The notes beneath the pieces are model-generated. The model was not told the DNA's origin and searched no databases. It saw only the letters and a program-made list of their open reading frames with translations. The position numbers were made by a program, and so were the translations under genes. From Amycolatopsis keratiniphila subsp. keratiniphila (lineage in GTDB: Bacteria; Actinomycetota; Actinomycetes; Mycobacteriales; Pseudonocardiaceae): DNA of 64,000 bases. The stretch is from assembly GCF_001620365.2 (NCBI RefSeq), contig NZ_LQMT02000042.1, forward strand, positions 248,001-312,000, given 5' to 3'. Shown here piece by piece: positions 40,354 through 47,890 of the stretch (its first letter is position 1; each line of letters opens with the position of its first letter).

Positions 40354-40743
40354 AGCCGAGCCGGAGCGGTACAGCTCGATCAGCAGCGGTCGCAGCTCCA
40401 GTCCCGCCGGGGTGAGCCGGTAGCTGGTCCGGCTCGGGAAGCCCGGCAGTTCTTCGCGGACTGCGAGGCGTCGCGCGGTCAGGTCGCCGAGGCGTTCTGT
40501 CAGCACCTTCGCCGACAGTTCGGGCAACGCCGCGCGTAGGTCGCTGAAGGACCGTGCCCCGCCCATGAGTTCTCGCAGCACCAGCGTGGTCCAGCGGCCC
40601 GAGATCGCGGCGAGCGCGACCTCGACCGGGCAGTCCGGCTCCGGCCGCCGGGTGCGGCCGCGGGCGTCCGGGACGAGCTCGCCGTCGAAGGTTTCCGTTT
40701 GGTGACCTGCTTCGCGGTCCGTTTCGCTGTCCGCATGACGCAT
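40339..40743 (-). CDS. HxlR-family transcriptional regulator with N-terminal sensor-type cysteine
   Basis: 134 residues. HxlR winged helix: CPVEVALAAISGRWTTLVLR, ELMGGARSFSDLRAALPELS, KVLTERLGDLTARRLAVREE and SRTSYRLTPAGLELRPLL. The Cys at the start of the core (EPDCPVE) matches the conserved redox/electrophile-sensing Cys of YodB/QorR-type HxlR proteins. ATG 40743; the frame is open to 41016. Its 5' end overlaps or abuts the SnoaL-like gene start. CGAGTA half-sites upstream of the nearby old-yellow-enzyme gene are plausible targets. The regulated set is inferred, not seen. Confidence 0.85.
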   Translation of the reverse strand: MRHADSETDREAGHQTETFDGELVPDARGRTRRPEPDCPVEVALAAISGRWTTLVLRELMGGARSFSDLRAALPELSAKVLTERLGDLTARRLAVREELPGFPSRTSYRLTPAGLELRPLLIELYRSGSALLAQ

Positions 40744-41109
40744 TCCCCCAGTGTGCCTTTGACCACTGACCCGGCCGAACATCCCTTTGTCTTCCAGGCC
40801 GCCTTCAACACCGGATCCGCCGAAATCCTCGACACGGTCTACGAACCGGACGCCGTGTTCGTCCGCCGGGACGGCGTGCGGGTGACCGGCGCGGACCGCC
40901 GGGCCGCGAACGGCGGGATCATGGCGCTCGGGCAGCCGATCGAGGTGACGCCGCGCCAGGTGCACGTCGCCGGTGACCTGGCGCTGCTGATCGTCGACTG
41001 GAGCATCGAAGGACACCTCGCCGCGACGGCGACCGACGTCGCGAGGCGTGGCGAAGACGGGTTCTGGCGCTACGTGATCGACAACCCCTTCGGCATCGCC
41101 ACGCCTTGA
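40735..41109 (+). CDS. SnoaL/DUF4440-like NTF2-fold protein
   Basis: 124 residues. NTF2-like cone fold suggested by EHPFVFQAAFNTGSAEILDT, VYEPDAVFVRRDGVRVTGAD, GDLALLIVDWSIEG and a final RRGEDGFWRYVIDNPFG. Substrate or role unknown; such proteins may bind or isomerise small molecules. ATG 40735 would overlap the divergent HxlR start by 9 nt; GTG 40753 avoids this and is possible. No ribosome site is clear, so translation may be leaderless. It ends 73 nt before the old-yellow-enzyme gene, with candidate operator sites between. Confidence 0.72.
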   Translation: MTHSPSVPLTTDPAEHPFVFQAAFNTGSAEILDTVYEPDAVFVRRDGVRVTGADRRAANGGIMALGQPIEVTPRQVHVAGDLALLIVDWSIEGHLAATATDVARRGEDGFWRYVIDNPFGIATP

Positions 41110-41153
41110 GTACTCGACATACCGCGAGTATGTTACTTCGAGTAGGGATACTC
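41108..41153 (+). promoter_or_regulatory. Cluster of CGAGTA/TACTCG half-sites upstream of the OYE gene
   Basis: GAGTACTC at 41108-41115, TACTCG-N8-CGAGTA at 41111-41130, another CGAGTA at 41139-41144 (14 nt from the previous one) and TACTC at 41149-41153. TACT-N-AGTA spacing resembles YodB-type HxlR operators, and an HxlR gene lies 370 nt away. Confidence 0.45.
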
Positions 41154-41182
41154 CTCAGTAGGTAACGGCGGGAGAGAGCGCG

Positions 41183-42412
41183 ATGAGCGAGCCCAAGGAA
41201 CTGCTGGCCGAACCGCTGAAACTGCGATGCGGCGCGACCCTGTCGAACCGGCTGGCCAAGGCCGCGCTCAGCGAGCAGCTCGGCGACCGCCGCAACCGGC
41301 CGACCGCCGAACTGGCCGAGCTGTACCGGACATGGTCCCGCGGCGGCGCCGGGACGCTGATCACCGGCAACGTCATGGTCGATCCCACCGCGCTCGGTGA
41401 ACCGCGCAACGTCGCGGTGCCCCGTGAACCGGACGCGACCGAGTTCAAGCCGTGGGCGCGGTCGGCCGACGGGACCGAGGCGCGGTTGTGGGTCCAGCTC
41501 AACCATCCGGGCAGGCAGAGCCCGCGCTTCCTCTCCCGTCAGCCGGTCGCGCCGTCGGCCGTACCGTTCGCCGACCGCGGCATCCGCTCGGTCTTCGCGA
41601 CGCCGCGCGCGCTCACCGTCGGCGAGATCGAAGCGATCATCGATCGGTTCGGGGTGGCCGCGCGGACCGTCGTCGACGCCGGGTTCGCCGGTGTCCAGAT
41701 CCACGGCGCGCACGGCTACCTCGTGTCACAGTTCCTTTCGCCGCTGACCAACCAGCGCACCGACGGCTGGGGCGGCGACGCGCTCCGGCGCCGCCGCTTC
41801 CTGCTCGAAGTCGTCGCGCGCGTGCGCGCCGAGGTCGGCGACGCCGTACCGATCGCGGTCAAGCTCAACAGCGCGGACTTCCAGCGCGGCGGTTTCAGCG
41901 AGGAGGACTCGCTCGAAGTCGTCCGCGAGCTGGGCGAGGCGGGCATCGACCTGCTGGAAGTCTCCGGTGGGACCTACGAGAAGGCCGCCATGATGGGCTC
42001 GGCCAAGGCGAGCACCCTCAGCCGCGAGGCCTACTTCCTCGACTACGCCGCGAAGGCGCGGCAGGTCACCGACGTCGCGCTGATGGTCACCGGCGGTTTC
42101 ACCAGCCCGGCGGGCATGGCGGAGGCGCTGCGTTCCGGGGCGCTGGACGTCATCGGCCTCGGCAGGCCGCTGATCGTCGATCCGGCGCTGCCCGGGCGGC
42201 TGCTGGGTGGCGAGGAGGTCCGTGCCCAGCGCACGGCGCCGAAGACCGGCATCCGGCTGGCCGACAGCCTGCTCGAGATCCAGTGGCACACCCAGCAGAT
42301 GCACCGGGTGGCCGCCGGGAAACCGGTGGACCGGCGGCTCGGGGCGGTGCGGACGCTAGTACGTGCCGGCGTCGCGGATCCGCTCAACGCTTTCCGCCGG
42401 GTCCGGGGCTAA
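41183..42412 (+). CDS. NADH:flavin oxidoreductase, old yellow enzyme family
   Basis: 409 residues. FMN TIM barrel: LSNRLAKAALSEQLGDR, LWVQLNHPGRQSPRFLSRQP, GVQIHGAHGYLVSQFLSPLT with the His pair for substrate binding, NQRTDGWGG, and ALDVIGLGRPLIVDPALPGR. It reduces activated alkenes or quinones using NAD(P)H. ATG with GGGAGAG upstream. Linked to the HxlR gene by a cluster of palindromic half-sites in its promoter, which fits electrophile-responsive control (inference). Its 3' end overlaps the convergent Pr6Pr gene by 57 nt. No Fe-S domain is present, so it is the short OYE type. Confidence 0.88.
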   Translation: MSEPKELLAEPLKLRCGATLSNRLAKAALSEQLGDRRNRPTAELAELYRTWSRGGAGTLITGNVMVDPTALGEPRNVAVPREPDATEFKPWARSADGTEARLWVQLNHPGRQSPRFLSRQPVAPSAVPFADRGIRSVFATPRALTVGEIEAIIDRFGVAARTVVDAGFAGVQIHGAHGYLVSQFLSPLTNQRTDGWGGDALRRRRFLLEVVARVRAEVGDAVPIAVKLNSADFQRGGFSEEDSLEVVRELGEAGIDLLEVSGGTYEKAAMMGSAKASTLSREAYFLDYAAKARQVTDVALMVTGGFTSPAGMAEALRSGALDVIGLGRPLIVDPALPGRLLGGEEVRAQRTAPKTGIRLADSLLEIQWHTQQMHRVAAGKPVDRRLGAVRTLVRAGVADPLNAFRRVRG

Positions 42413-43057
42413 GTAGTCGTCGGGTTCATCCCGGCGGCTGAAGGTGCGGTCGAAACCGACCGCGGCCGCCGCGAGACCGATGAACAGCACACCGATCAGC
42501 ACGCAGTTGAACGCGACACCGCCGTAGCCGTTGATGCCCGGGTCGACGAACGGGTACGGGTAGAACCCGATGATCGCGCCGCGCACCAGCGTGACGGCGA
42601 GCCAGGCCAGCGGGTACAGCAGCGACCACCACAGGACCCGCCACGACAGCTGGCCACGCGGGCCGAACAGCAGCCAGCCCGCGACGCACATCAAGGGCGA
42701 CACCTTGTGCAGCATCGTGTCGGCGAACACCGCCCAGCCGTGCAGTTCGTAGAGATCGGCGAGCGCGACCTGGAAGACGACACCGGTCACGGTGATGCCG
42801 ACGAGCCCGGTGAGCCGCAGTACGCCGAACAACGTCGACCGGCCCGCGACACCGAGCGCGAGCAGCAGGCTGCCGATGCCGACCAGGATGTTCGAGTCGA
42901 TGGTGAAGAACGCGAGCAGGTTGGCCACCCGGCCGGCCGGGGTGTGGAAGGTGCCGCCGGTGGTGCCCGCGGAGACCGGGATCTGCGCGGCGAGACCGGC
43001 GATCACCACCAGCGCCGTCAGGCCGAACCAGGCACGCGCGATCTTGGAAGCCTGCAT
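42356..43057 (-). CDS. Pr6Pr-family integral membrane protein
   Basis: 233 residues, six predicted helices. Signature elements: IARAWFGLTALVVIAGLAAQ, NLLAFFTIDSNILVGIGSLL, LHKVSPLMCVAGWLLFGPRG and the FYPYPFVDPGINGYGGVAFN loop. These match the Pr6Pr (six-helix, FAR-17a/AIG1-like) family, seen across actinobacteria. In animals AIG1-like proteins are serine-type lipid hydrolases with a catalytic Thr/His pair; a bacterial equivalent is only possible. The cytoplasmic tail is acidic and charged. ATG start. It overlaps the OYE gene tail-to-tail by 57 nt. Confidence 0.82.
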   Translation of the reverse strand: MQASKIARAWFGLTALVVIAGLAAQIPVSAGTTGGTFHTPAGRVANLLAFFTIDSNILVGIGSLLLALGVAGRSTLFGVLRLTGLVGITVTGVVFQVALADLYELHGWAVFADTMLHKVSPLMCVAGWLLFGPRGQLSWRVLWWSLLYPLAWLAVTLVRGAIIGFYPYPFVDPGINGYGGVAFNCVLIGVLFIGLAAAAVGFDRTFSRRDEPDDYLAPDPAESVERIRDAGTY

Positions 43058-43174
43058 TCGCCCACTTTATGGGTGATCGGGTGGCGACGTCCCGTCACCA
43101 CCGCACGCCGCCACTCGATCGGGGGCGGGACGCCGCCGGGTCTTCCCGCCCACCGGGTCATATCGTGGGAACCG

Positions 43175-43984
43175 ATGGACGTCGAGCGGAGGCCCGGACG
43201 CCGCGGCCGGGTCGCGCGGGGTCCGGCGGAGGACAGCGGACCCGTCGCGGAGTTCGCGCGACGGCTGTGGGAACTGAAACGGGCCGCCGGTGACCCTTCC
43301 TACGACCGGATGCGTGACGAGTACGGCGCGCTCGCGTCGAAATCGGCGCTTTCGGCCGCGGCTCGCGGAGAGCGGCTGCCCAGCTGGGAAACGTCCTGGG
43401 AGTTCGTTCGCGTGCTGGCCGTCGGGGTGCTCGGCGGCGACGAGGACGAGGTCCGCCACGAATGGCGCGGCGAATGGGAACGCGCGCGGGACGGGCTGAC
43501 CGCCGGACCCGAAGCTGTTGCCGTGAAGTCGCGCCGGACGGCGTTCGTCCTCGCCGGTGCCGTGGCGCTCGTGCTCGTCGCGGCGCTGGTGTTCGTCTTC
43601 GCCGTCCCGTTCGGTTCCGAGCCCGCCGCGCCGGCCGGTGACGCGTCGGAATTCGTCGCCGACGTGACCGTGCCCGACGGCAGCGAGGTCGCGGCCGGGT
43701 CGGTCTTCGTGAAGACCTGGGAGTTCCGCAACGCGGGAACGGTCGGATGGGTGGGCCGCTATCTGGTCCGCGCCGGGTCGTTCGGGAATCCGGGTGAATG
43801 CGCCACGCCCGAACGCGTCCCCGTCCCGCAGACCGCGCCCGGCGAGCGGGTGCGCGTCTCCGTCGAGGTGCGGGCGCCCGACCGTCCCGGGCATTGCCAG
43901 GTGTACTGGAAGATGGCCGACGAACAGGGGCACATCCTGCTGCCGAACGCCCGCGCCGTGTTCTTCTCGGTCCGCGTCATTTGA
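43175..43984 (+). CDS. Membrane-anchored NBR1-like (FW/Ig) domain protein with cytoplasmic HTH-like region
   Basis: 269 residues. Residues about 15-95 (PVAEFARRLWELKRAAGDPS, LASKSALSAAARGERLPSWE) resemble the XRE-like start of actinobacterial kinase-adjacent regulators. One helix follows (TAFVLAGAVALVLVAALVFV, about 115-137). The extracytoplasmic C-terminus (about 155-269) carries FW/NBR1-like Ig hallmarks: VKTWEFRNAGTVGWVGRYLV and QTAPGERVRVSVEVRAPDRP, ending HCQVYWKMADEQGH. This is the Trp-rich fold known from autophagy receptor NBR1. ATG 43175. Possible transmembrane sensor; ligand unknown. Confidence 0.8.
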   Translation: MDVERRPGRRGRVARGPAEDSGPVAEFARRLWELKRAAGDPSYDRMRDEYGALASKSALSAAARGERLPSWETSWEFVRVLAVGVLGGDEDEVRHEWRGEWERARDGLTAGPEAVAVKSRRTAFVLAGAVALVLVAALVFVFAVPFGSEPAAPAGDASEFVADVTVPDGSEVAAGSVFVKTWEFRNAGTVGWVGRYLVRAGSFGNPGECATPERVPVPQTAPGERVRVSVEVRAPDRPGHCQVYWKMADEQGHILLPNARAVFFSVRVI

Positions 43985-44164
43985 CCTTCCGGGCCGATGG
44001 TCAAAGCGCTGACCTGCGAGGACATTGTTTCTTCGGCCATGGCCATTTCGCGGCCGTGAATCGCTTCCGCGGCCGCTTCCGGCGCCCATAACGTCATCGG
44101 CGTCCGGGAATTCCGGATGGGGATTTTCCGAAACACTCTCATATTATTTGCGGAAAGGGAATCC

Positions 44165-44506
44165 ATGCGTCCGTACGTCAAGGTCGCCGCACTGGCCGGG
44201 GCCGCGCTCACCGTGGCGCTCCTGCCGGTCACCGCCGCACAGGCGGCTCCGGCGCCCGCTTCGGGCAGTGATCCGATCATCACCTGCGAATCCGGCTATC
44301 ACGGCTGGATGCGCCGGGCCGGGAAGGACGCGATCTGCCTCAAGCCGGGCACGCGCACTTGGGACGTCAAGGTGTTCGAATGCGCCGGGGATCTGACGGT
44401 GCATTTCAAGAACGGCCAGAAGGCTTATTGCGGGGGAAACATGAAGATCGGCCTCGACTTGGCCGTCCAGTCCAATGTCGTCAAGACCGTTGTGGGGAAC
44501 CGATGA
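44165..44506 (+). CDS. Small secreted protein with four cysteines (pair member 1)
   Basis: 113 residues. Signal peptide MRPYVKVAALAGAALTVALL with AQA cleavage near 28, then a compact domain with Cys in IITCESGY, DAICLKPG, FECAGD and AYCGGN, probably two disulfides. ATG 44165 is preceded by GGAAAGGG at 6 nt; the open frame begins at 44117. It overlaps the next gene by ATGA, so the two secreted proteins are coupled. I do not recognise the family. Small, disulfide-bonded and exported fits an inhibitor, bacteriocin-like factor or cell-wall protein, none proven. Confidence 0.7.
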   Translation: MRPYVKVAALAGAALTVALLPVTAAQAAPAPASGSDPIITCESGYHGWMRRAGKDAICLKPGTRTWDVKVFECAGDLTVHFKNGQKAYCGGNMKIGLDLAVQSNVVKTVVGNR

Positions 44507-44880
44507 AGAAGAAGCTGTTCGCCGTCGTCCCGGTCGCGCTGGCCGGCACCCTGCTGATGGCACCGTCCGCTTCGGCGGCGTCGAAGGTCTGTGAGGGCGG
44601 GCCGTTGATGGGCGGGAAGACGAAGGTCGTCGAGGTGAGTGCCGGGCAGAGCATCGACATCACCGTGCACAACCACGACTACCGGGGAATGCTCGTCCAG
44701 ATCATCGACGACGTCTTCGACAAGGGGCTCTGGAGCGGGGCCATCGCGCCGGGCAAGGAGCGCACCGTCAAGCACGGCGTGCTCGGGGAGCCGCCGGTGT
44801 ATCACAAGATCCGCTTCGAGGTGACCTCCAACCTCTCGAACAACTACACCTACAAGATCTCTTCGGACCGCTGCTACTGA
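44503..44880 (+). CDS. Small secreted beta-sandwich-like protein (pair member 2)
   Basis: 125 residues. Signal peptide MKKKLFAVVPVALAGTLLMA with ASA cleavage near 24. The mature part reads as alternating beta strands (GGKTKVVEVSAGQSIDITVH, KIRFEVTSNLSNNYTYKIS) with two Cys (VCEGGP near the N-terminus and DRCY at the end) that could bridge the termini. Start overlaps the previous stop (ATGA). A 22-nt hairpin follows. Function unknown; co-export with the gene at 44165 suggests a two-component extracellular complex. Confidence 0.7.
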   Translation: MKKKLFAVVPVALAGTLLMAPSASAASKVCEGGPLMGGKTKVVEVSAGQSIDITVHNHDYRGMLVQIIDDVFDKGLWSGAIAPGKERTVKHGVLGEPPVYHKIRFEVTSNLSNNYTYKISSDRCY

Positions 44881-44888
44881 CGCGTTCA

Positions 44889-44936
44889 GTCCTCTGGATG
44901 CGGTCCTTGCACGCGCAAGGACCGCATTCAGAGGAC
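44889..44936. repeat. 22-bp-arm hairpin between convergent genes
   Basis: Arms of 22 nt (core GATGCGGTCCTTGC) pair with one mismatch around ACGC, 8 nt after the upstream stop and 15 nt before the ligB stop. The GGTCCTTGC end resembles the other intergenic hairpins. Confidence 0.75.
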
Positions 44937-44951
44937 GAAATGCGGGAGGGG

Positions 44952-46463
44952 TCAGGGCTTGAGGAGGCCGCGCACGGTGTCGATGGTGTCCGCGTCCGCG
45001 GCCTCCTTGTCCGGCCGGTAGCGCACGACCCGCGCGAAGCGCAGCGCCAGCCCGCCCGGATATCGCGTGCTCACCTGGGCCCCGTCGAGTTCGATTTCGA
45101 CGACGAGCTCCGGCCGCACGTGGACCGCCCAGTCCGTACGGTGGGTCTCGATCTCCTGGAACGTCTTCGTCTGCCAGGCCAGCAGCTCGTCGGTCATGCC
45201 CTTGAACGTCTTGCCGACCATGATCGGCGGGCCGCCGTCGGGGTCGCGGGCGCCGAGATGCAGATTCGACAGCGTGCCGGTGCGCCTGCCGTGCCCCCAT
45301 TCCGCGGCGAGCACGATCAGATCGATCGTGTGCACCGGTTTCACCTTGAGCCACGCGCGGCCACGGCGTCCGGCCGCGTACGGCGAAGCGAGGTCCTTGA
45401 CCATCACGCCTTCGTGCCCGGCGGCCATCGCCGCTTCCAGCACCCCCTCGGCCGAGGCGGGCCTGAGCTCACCCGGGATGACGTGCTCGCCTGCGACCCG
45501 GTGCAGGGCCGCGTTCCGTTCGGAGAGCGGCGCGTCCAGCAGGTCGACGCCGTCGAGGTGCAGGCAGTCGAAGAAGTACGGCCGCAGCAACAGCGCCTTG
45601 ACCTGCTCCTCGCGGCTGCTGCCGAACCGGCTCATCGTCTCCTGGAACGGCCGCGGCCTGCCGTCGTCGGTCAGGGCCAGGGTCTCGCCGTCGAGCACCA
45701 CCGACGTGCACGGCAGGGAACGCACCAGATCCACCAGCTCGCCGACGCTGCCGGTGATCTCCCGCAGGGTCCGCGTGTAGATGTGCACCTCGTCGCCTTC
45801 GCGGTGGACCTGGATCCGCGCGCCGTCCATCTTGTACTCGACCAGCATCTCGGCGTGTTCGGCGATCGCCTCGGCGAGCGACTCCGCCGGGGAGGCCAGC
45901 ATCGGCCGGATCGGCGTGCCCAGCGCCAGTTTGAACTCCGCCAGCCGCTCGCGGCCGCCCGTCATCGCGGCCAGGCCCGTCACCGGGAGCTGCCCGGACA
46001 GCATGAACGCCCGCCGCACGTCCTCGGCCGGGATCTCGGACGCCGCCGCGATGGCGTCCACCATGATCCCTTCGAGCGCGCCCTGCCGGAGCTCGCCGGT
46101 GAGCAGCCGGAACAGGAACTCCTGCTCCTCCTTCGTCATCTTGGTGAGCAAGGCCCGCAACGTCTCCGCGCGCAGTTTCACCGACCCCGAACCCGACGCC
46201 GCCCCCACCGTGTCGAAGGCCGTGTCGACCTCGGCGACGGTCAACGACGGCTCGGCCGCCGGGGCCGCGTCCAGCGCGGCCAGCGTCCGCCAGCCGGTGC
46301 CGATGCGGCCCTGCGTCGGCTGCCCGGTGAGGAACGCGATGACCGCGGGCAGCTCCAGCTCGCCCGCGGCACGCAGCACCGCGGCCAGGGTGGCGATCTT
46401 CGCCTTCCTGGACCTCGTGGCGGCCAGCTCGGCCGACGCGGTCACCACCGCGGAGAGCAACAT
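44952..46463 (-). CDS. ligB: ATP-dependent DNA ligase, LigB type
   Basis: 503 residues, the size of mycobacterial LigB. An N-terminal helical DNA-binding domain (about 1-195, KAKIATLAAVLRAAGELELP) precedes the adenylation domain with the catalytic lysine in MLVEYKMDGARIQVH near 213. Other motifs: VLDGETLALTDDGRPRPFQ (III-like), YFFDCLHLDGVDLLDAPL, GHEGVMVKDLASPYAAGRRG (IV/V) and AWLKVKPVHTIDLIVL. The C-terminal OB domain carries VEIELDGAQVSTRYPGGLAL. Seals DNA nicks with ATP; generally dispensable beside NAD-dependent LigA. ATG 46463, 37 nt from the XRE gene stop upstream. Confidence 0.92.
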   Translation of the reverse strand: MLLSAVVTASAELAATRSRKAKIATLAAVLRAAGELELPAVIAFLTGQPTQGRIGTGWRTLAALDAAPAAEPSLTVAEVDTAFDTVGAASGSGSVKLRAETLRALLTKMTKEEQEFLFRLLTGELRQGALEGIMVDAIAAASEIPAEDVRRAFMLSGQLPVTGLAAMTGGRERLAEFKLALGTPIRPMLASPAESLAEAIAEHAEMLVEYKMDGARIQVHREGDEVHIYTRTLREITGSVGELVDLVRSLPCTSVVLDGETLALTDDGRPRPFQETMSRFGSSREEQVKALLLRPYFFDCLHLDGVDLLDAPLSERNAALHRVAGEHVIPGELRPASAEGVLEAAMAAGHEGVMVKDLASPYAAGRRGRAWLKVKPVHTIDLIVLAAEWGHGRRTGTLSNLHLGARDPDGGPPIMVGKTFKGMTDELLAWQTKTFQEIETHRTDWAVHVRPELVVEIELDGAQVSTRYPGGLALRFARVVRYRPDKEAADADTIDTVRGLLKP

Positions 46464-46500
46464 GGATCCATGATGGACCCGGGCACCGACAGTTTCGCGT

Positions 46501-47343
46501 TCAAACGTGCGCGGGATCGGCGACCCAGCTGGCGAGCAGGCGGAGCGCGCGTTCGCTGTCGGAGCCGGGCTCGGCCGTGTAGATCACCAGAGCCTGGTCG
46601 GGATCGTCGGGCAGCCGCAGCGACTCGTAGCGCAGCCGGAGCTCACCCACGATCGGGTTGATCATCACCTTCCACGCGTGCGCCTTCTCGCGCACGGTCT
46701 GCTTCGCCCACAGCTTCCGGAAGACTTCGCTGCCGAGGGAGAGCTCGCCGACGAGCTGGGCGAGGTACGGGTCGTCCGGATACCTCCCGCTTTCCGAGCG
46801 CAGGTTCGCGACGATCTCCTTCGCCACGGTTTCCCATTCGGGATGCAGCTCGCGGGCGTGGTCGTCGAGGAAGAACATCTTCGGGATGTTGCGTTCCCCC
46901 GCCGGCCGCGAGGCCAGATCGAAGGAGAGCGAGCCACCGAGGGAATTCCAGGTGAGCACGTCTCCGTAACGGCCGAGGACGAGCGCCGGGGAGTGGAGGG
47001 CGTCCAGCATCATCTGGAATTCCGGCCGGATCCGCTGGGGCTTCGGCCGTGCGACGCGTTTGCGTTTCGGGGAGGCCAGATTGCGCAGGTAGGCGGCCTC
47101 GTCGCGATGCAGCCGCAGCGCCCGGCTCAGCGAATCGAGGACCGAGTCGGACACGTTGCGCGCCCGGCCCTGTTCCAGCCGCGTGTAGTAGTCGACGCTG
47201 ATCCCGGCCAGCTGCGCCAGCTCCTCGCGCCGCAGCCCGGCGACCCGCCGCTGGTTGAACCCCGTCGGCAGGCCGAGGTCCGCCGGATCCAGCGCGGCCC
47301 TGCGTGCTTTGAGGAATTCGCCAAGTCCGGCCGTCTCGGTCAT
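46501..47343 (-). CDS. XRE-family regulator with MmyB-type ligand-binding domain
   Basis: 280 residues. N-terminal HTH: RRVAGLRREELAQLAGISVD, YYTRLEQGRARNVSDSVLDS. The C-terminal domain (about 105-270; ALVLGRYGDVLTWNSLGGSL, HPEWETVAKEIVANLRSESG) matches the MmyB-like effector domain found in many actinobacterial regulators, which is thought to bind a small lipid-like ligand. ATG start. No divergent enzyme gene of the usual short-chain dehydrogenase type is adjacent: upstream lies a 550-nt repeat-bearing region. The target set is therefore unknown. Confidence 0.87.
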   Translation of the reverse strand: MTETAGLGEFLKARRAALDPADLGLPTGFNQRRVAGLRREELAQLAGISVDYYTRLEQGRARNVSDSVLDSLSRALRLHRDEAAYLRNLASPKRKRVARPKPQRIRPEFQMMLDALHSPALVLGRYGDVLTWNSLGGSLSFDLASRPAGERNIPKMFFLDDHARELHPEWETVAKEIVANLRSESGRYPDDPYLAQLVGELSLGSEVFRKLWAKQTVREKAHAWKVMINPIVGELRLRYESLRLPDDPDQALVIYTAEPGSDSERALRLLASWVADPAHV

Positions 47344-47430
47344 GTCGACAAGTATCCTGGATCTCCTGGGGCCGGTGCCTGGTCCTGACAGACCCAGGCT
47401 TGGGCCGGCCGCTCACCGCCCCTTCATTGC

Positions 47431-47781
47431 GTCTAGCGCCAGTGTCCCGGCAAAGTCGCATAAGCGCTGGTCAAGTGGCGGCCAAGGGGGCTCGTCACGC
47501 TGATCCCCACATTGCTCGACCGTCCACAGGGGACACCGCCAAGGCGGTCATGCCCGGTTTGGGCGTTTTCCGGGGTGGCCGTGAGTGTTTTTGGTCGTTC
47601 TAACGACAATCGCCACTCACGACCCCGCTCGGAAACCGTACAAATAAGAATCAAGCGGACATTTACTCGTCTGTCGGCGTCCTTTGTGGACGGAAACGGG
47701 TGAACCTCCTGGCATCCGCCGTTCGCCGAGAGTGGTACCAGCCAGCACTTATGCGACTTTGCCGGGCCCCTGGCGCTAGAC
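47431..47781. mobile_element. Putative MITE-like element: 40-nt terminal inverted repeats, ~350 bp, no transposase
   Basis: The left end 47431-47470 and right end 47742-47781 (core CCCGGCAAAGTCGCATAAG) are complementary at about 36-37 of 40 positions. The similarity fades outward over a further dozen bases. The inside has no credible ORF. No target-site duplication was obvious by eye. Confidence 0.55.
47577..47624. repeat. 48-nt CT-centred palindrome (family B copy 2)
   Basis: Same length and CT centre as 31531-31578. The right arm shares about 20 of 23 nt with that copy (AATCGCCACTCACGACC). The left arm has decayed in its middle, so the inner and outer parts of the stem still pair. Confidence 0.75.
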
Positions 47782-47890
47782 GCAAGGGAGGGCCTTCCTC
47801 GGCTGAGCCGAGGGATGAGGCCTTCAGGGCCTATGGCCCTGCGCGACAACCTCGATTTGGCCCTTCGGTTCGGGCCAAAGAGCCGCCATC

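Larger units (their letters stand above)
47344..47890. other. 547-nt gene-free region carrying a MITE-like element
   Basis: Contains the inverted-repeat-bounded element 47431-47781 and, within it, the CT-centred 48-nt palindrome 47577-47624. To its right are two small hairpins, CCTCGGC-TGA-GCCGAGG and AGGGCC-TAT-GGCCCT (about 47797-47843). These may be terminator-like, before the DMT transporter gene. No credible ORF. Confidence 0.65.
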
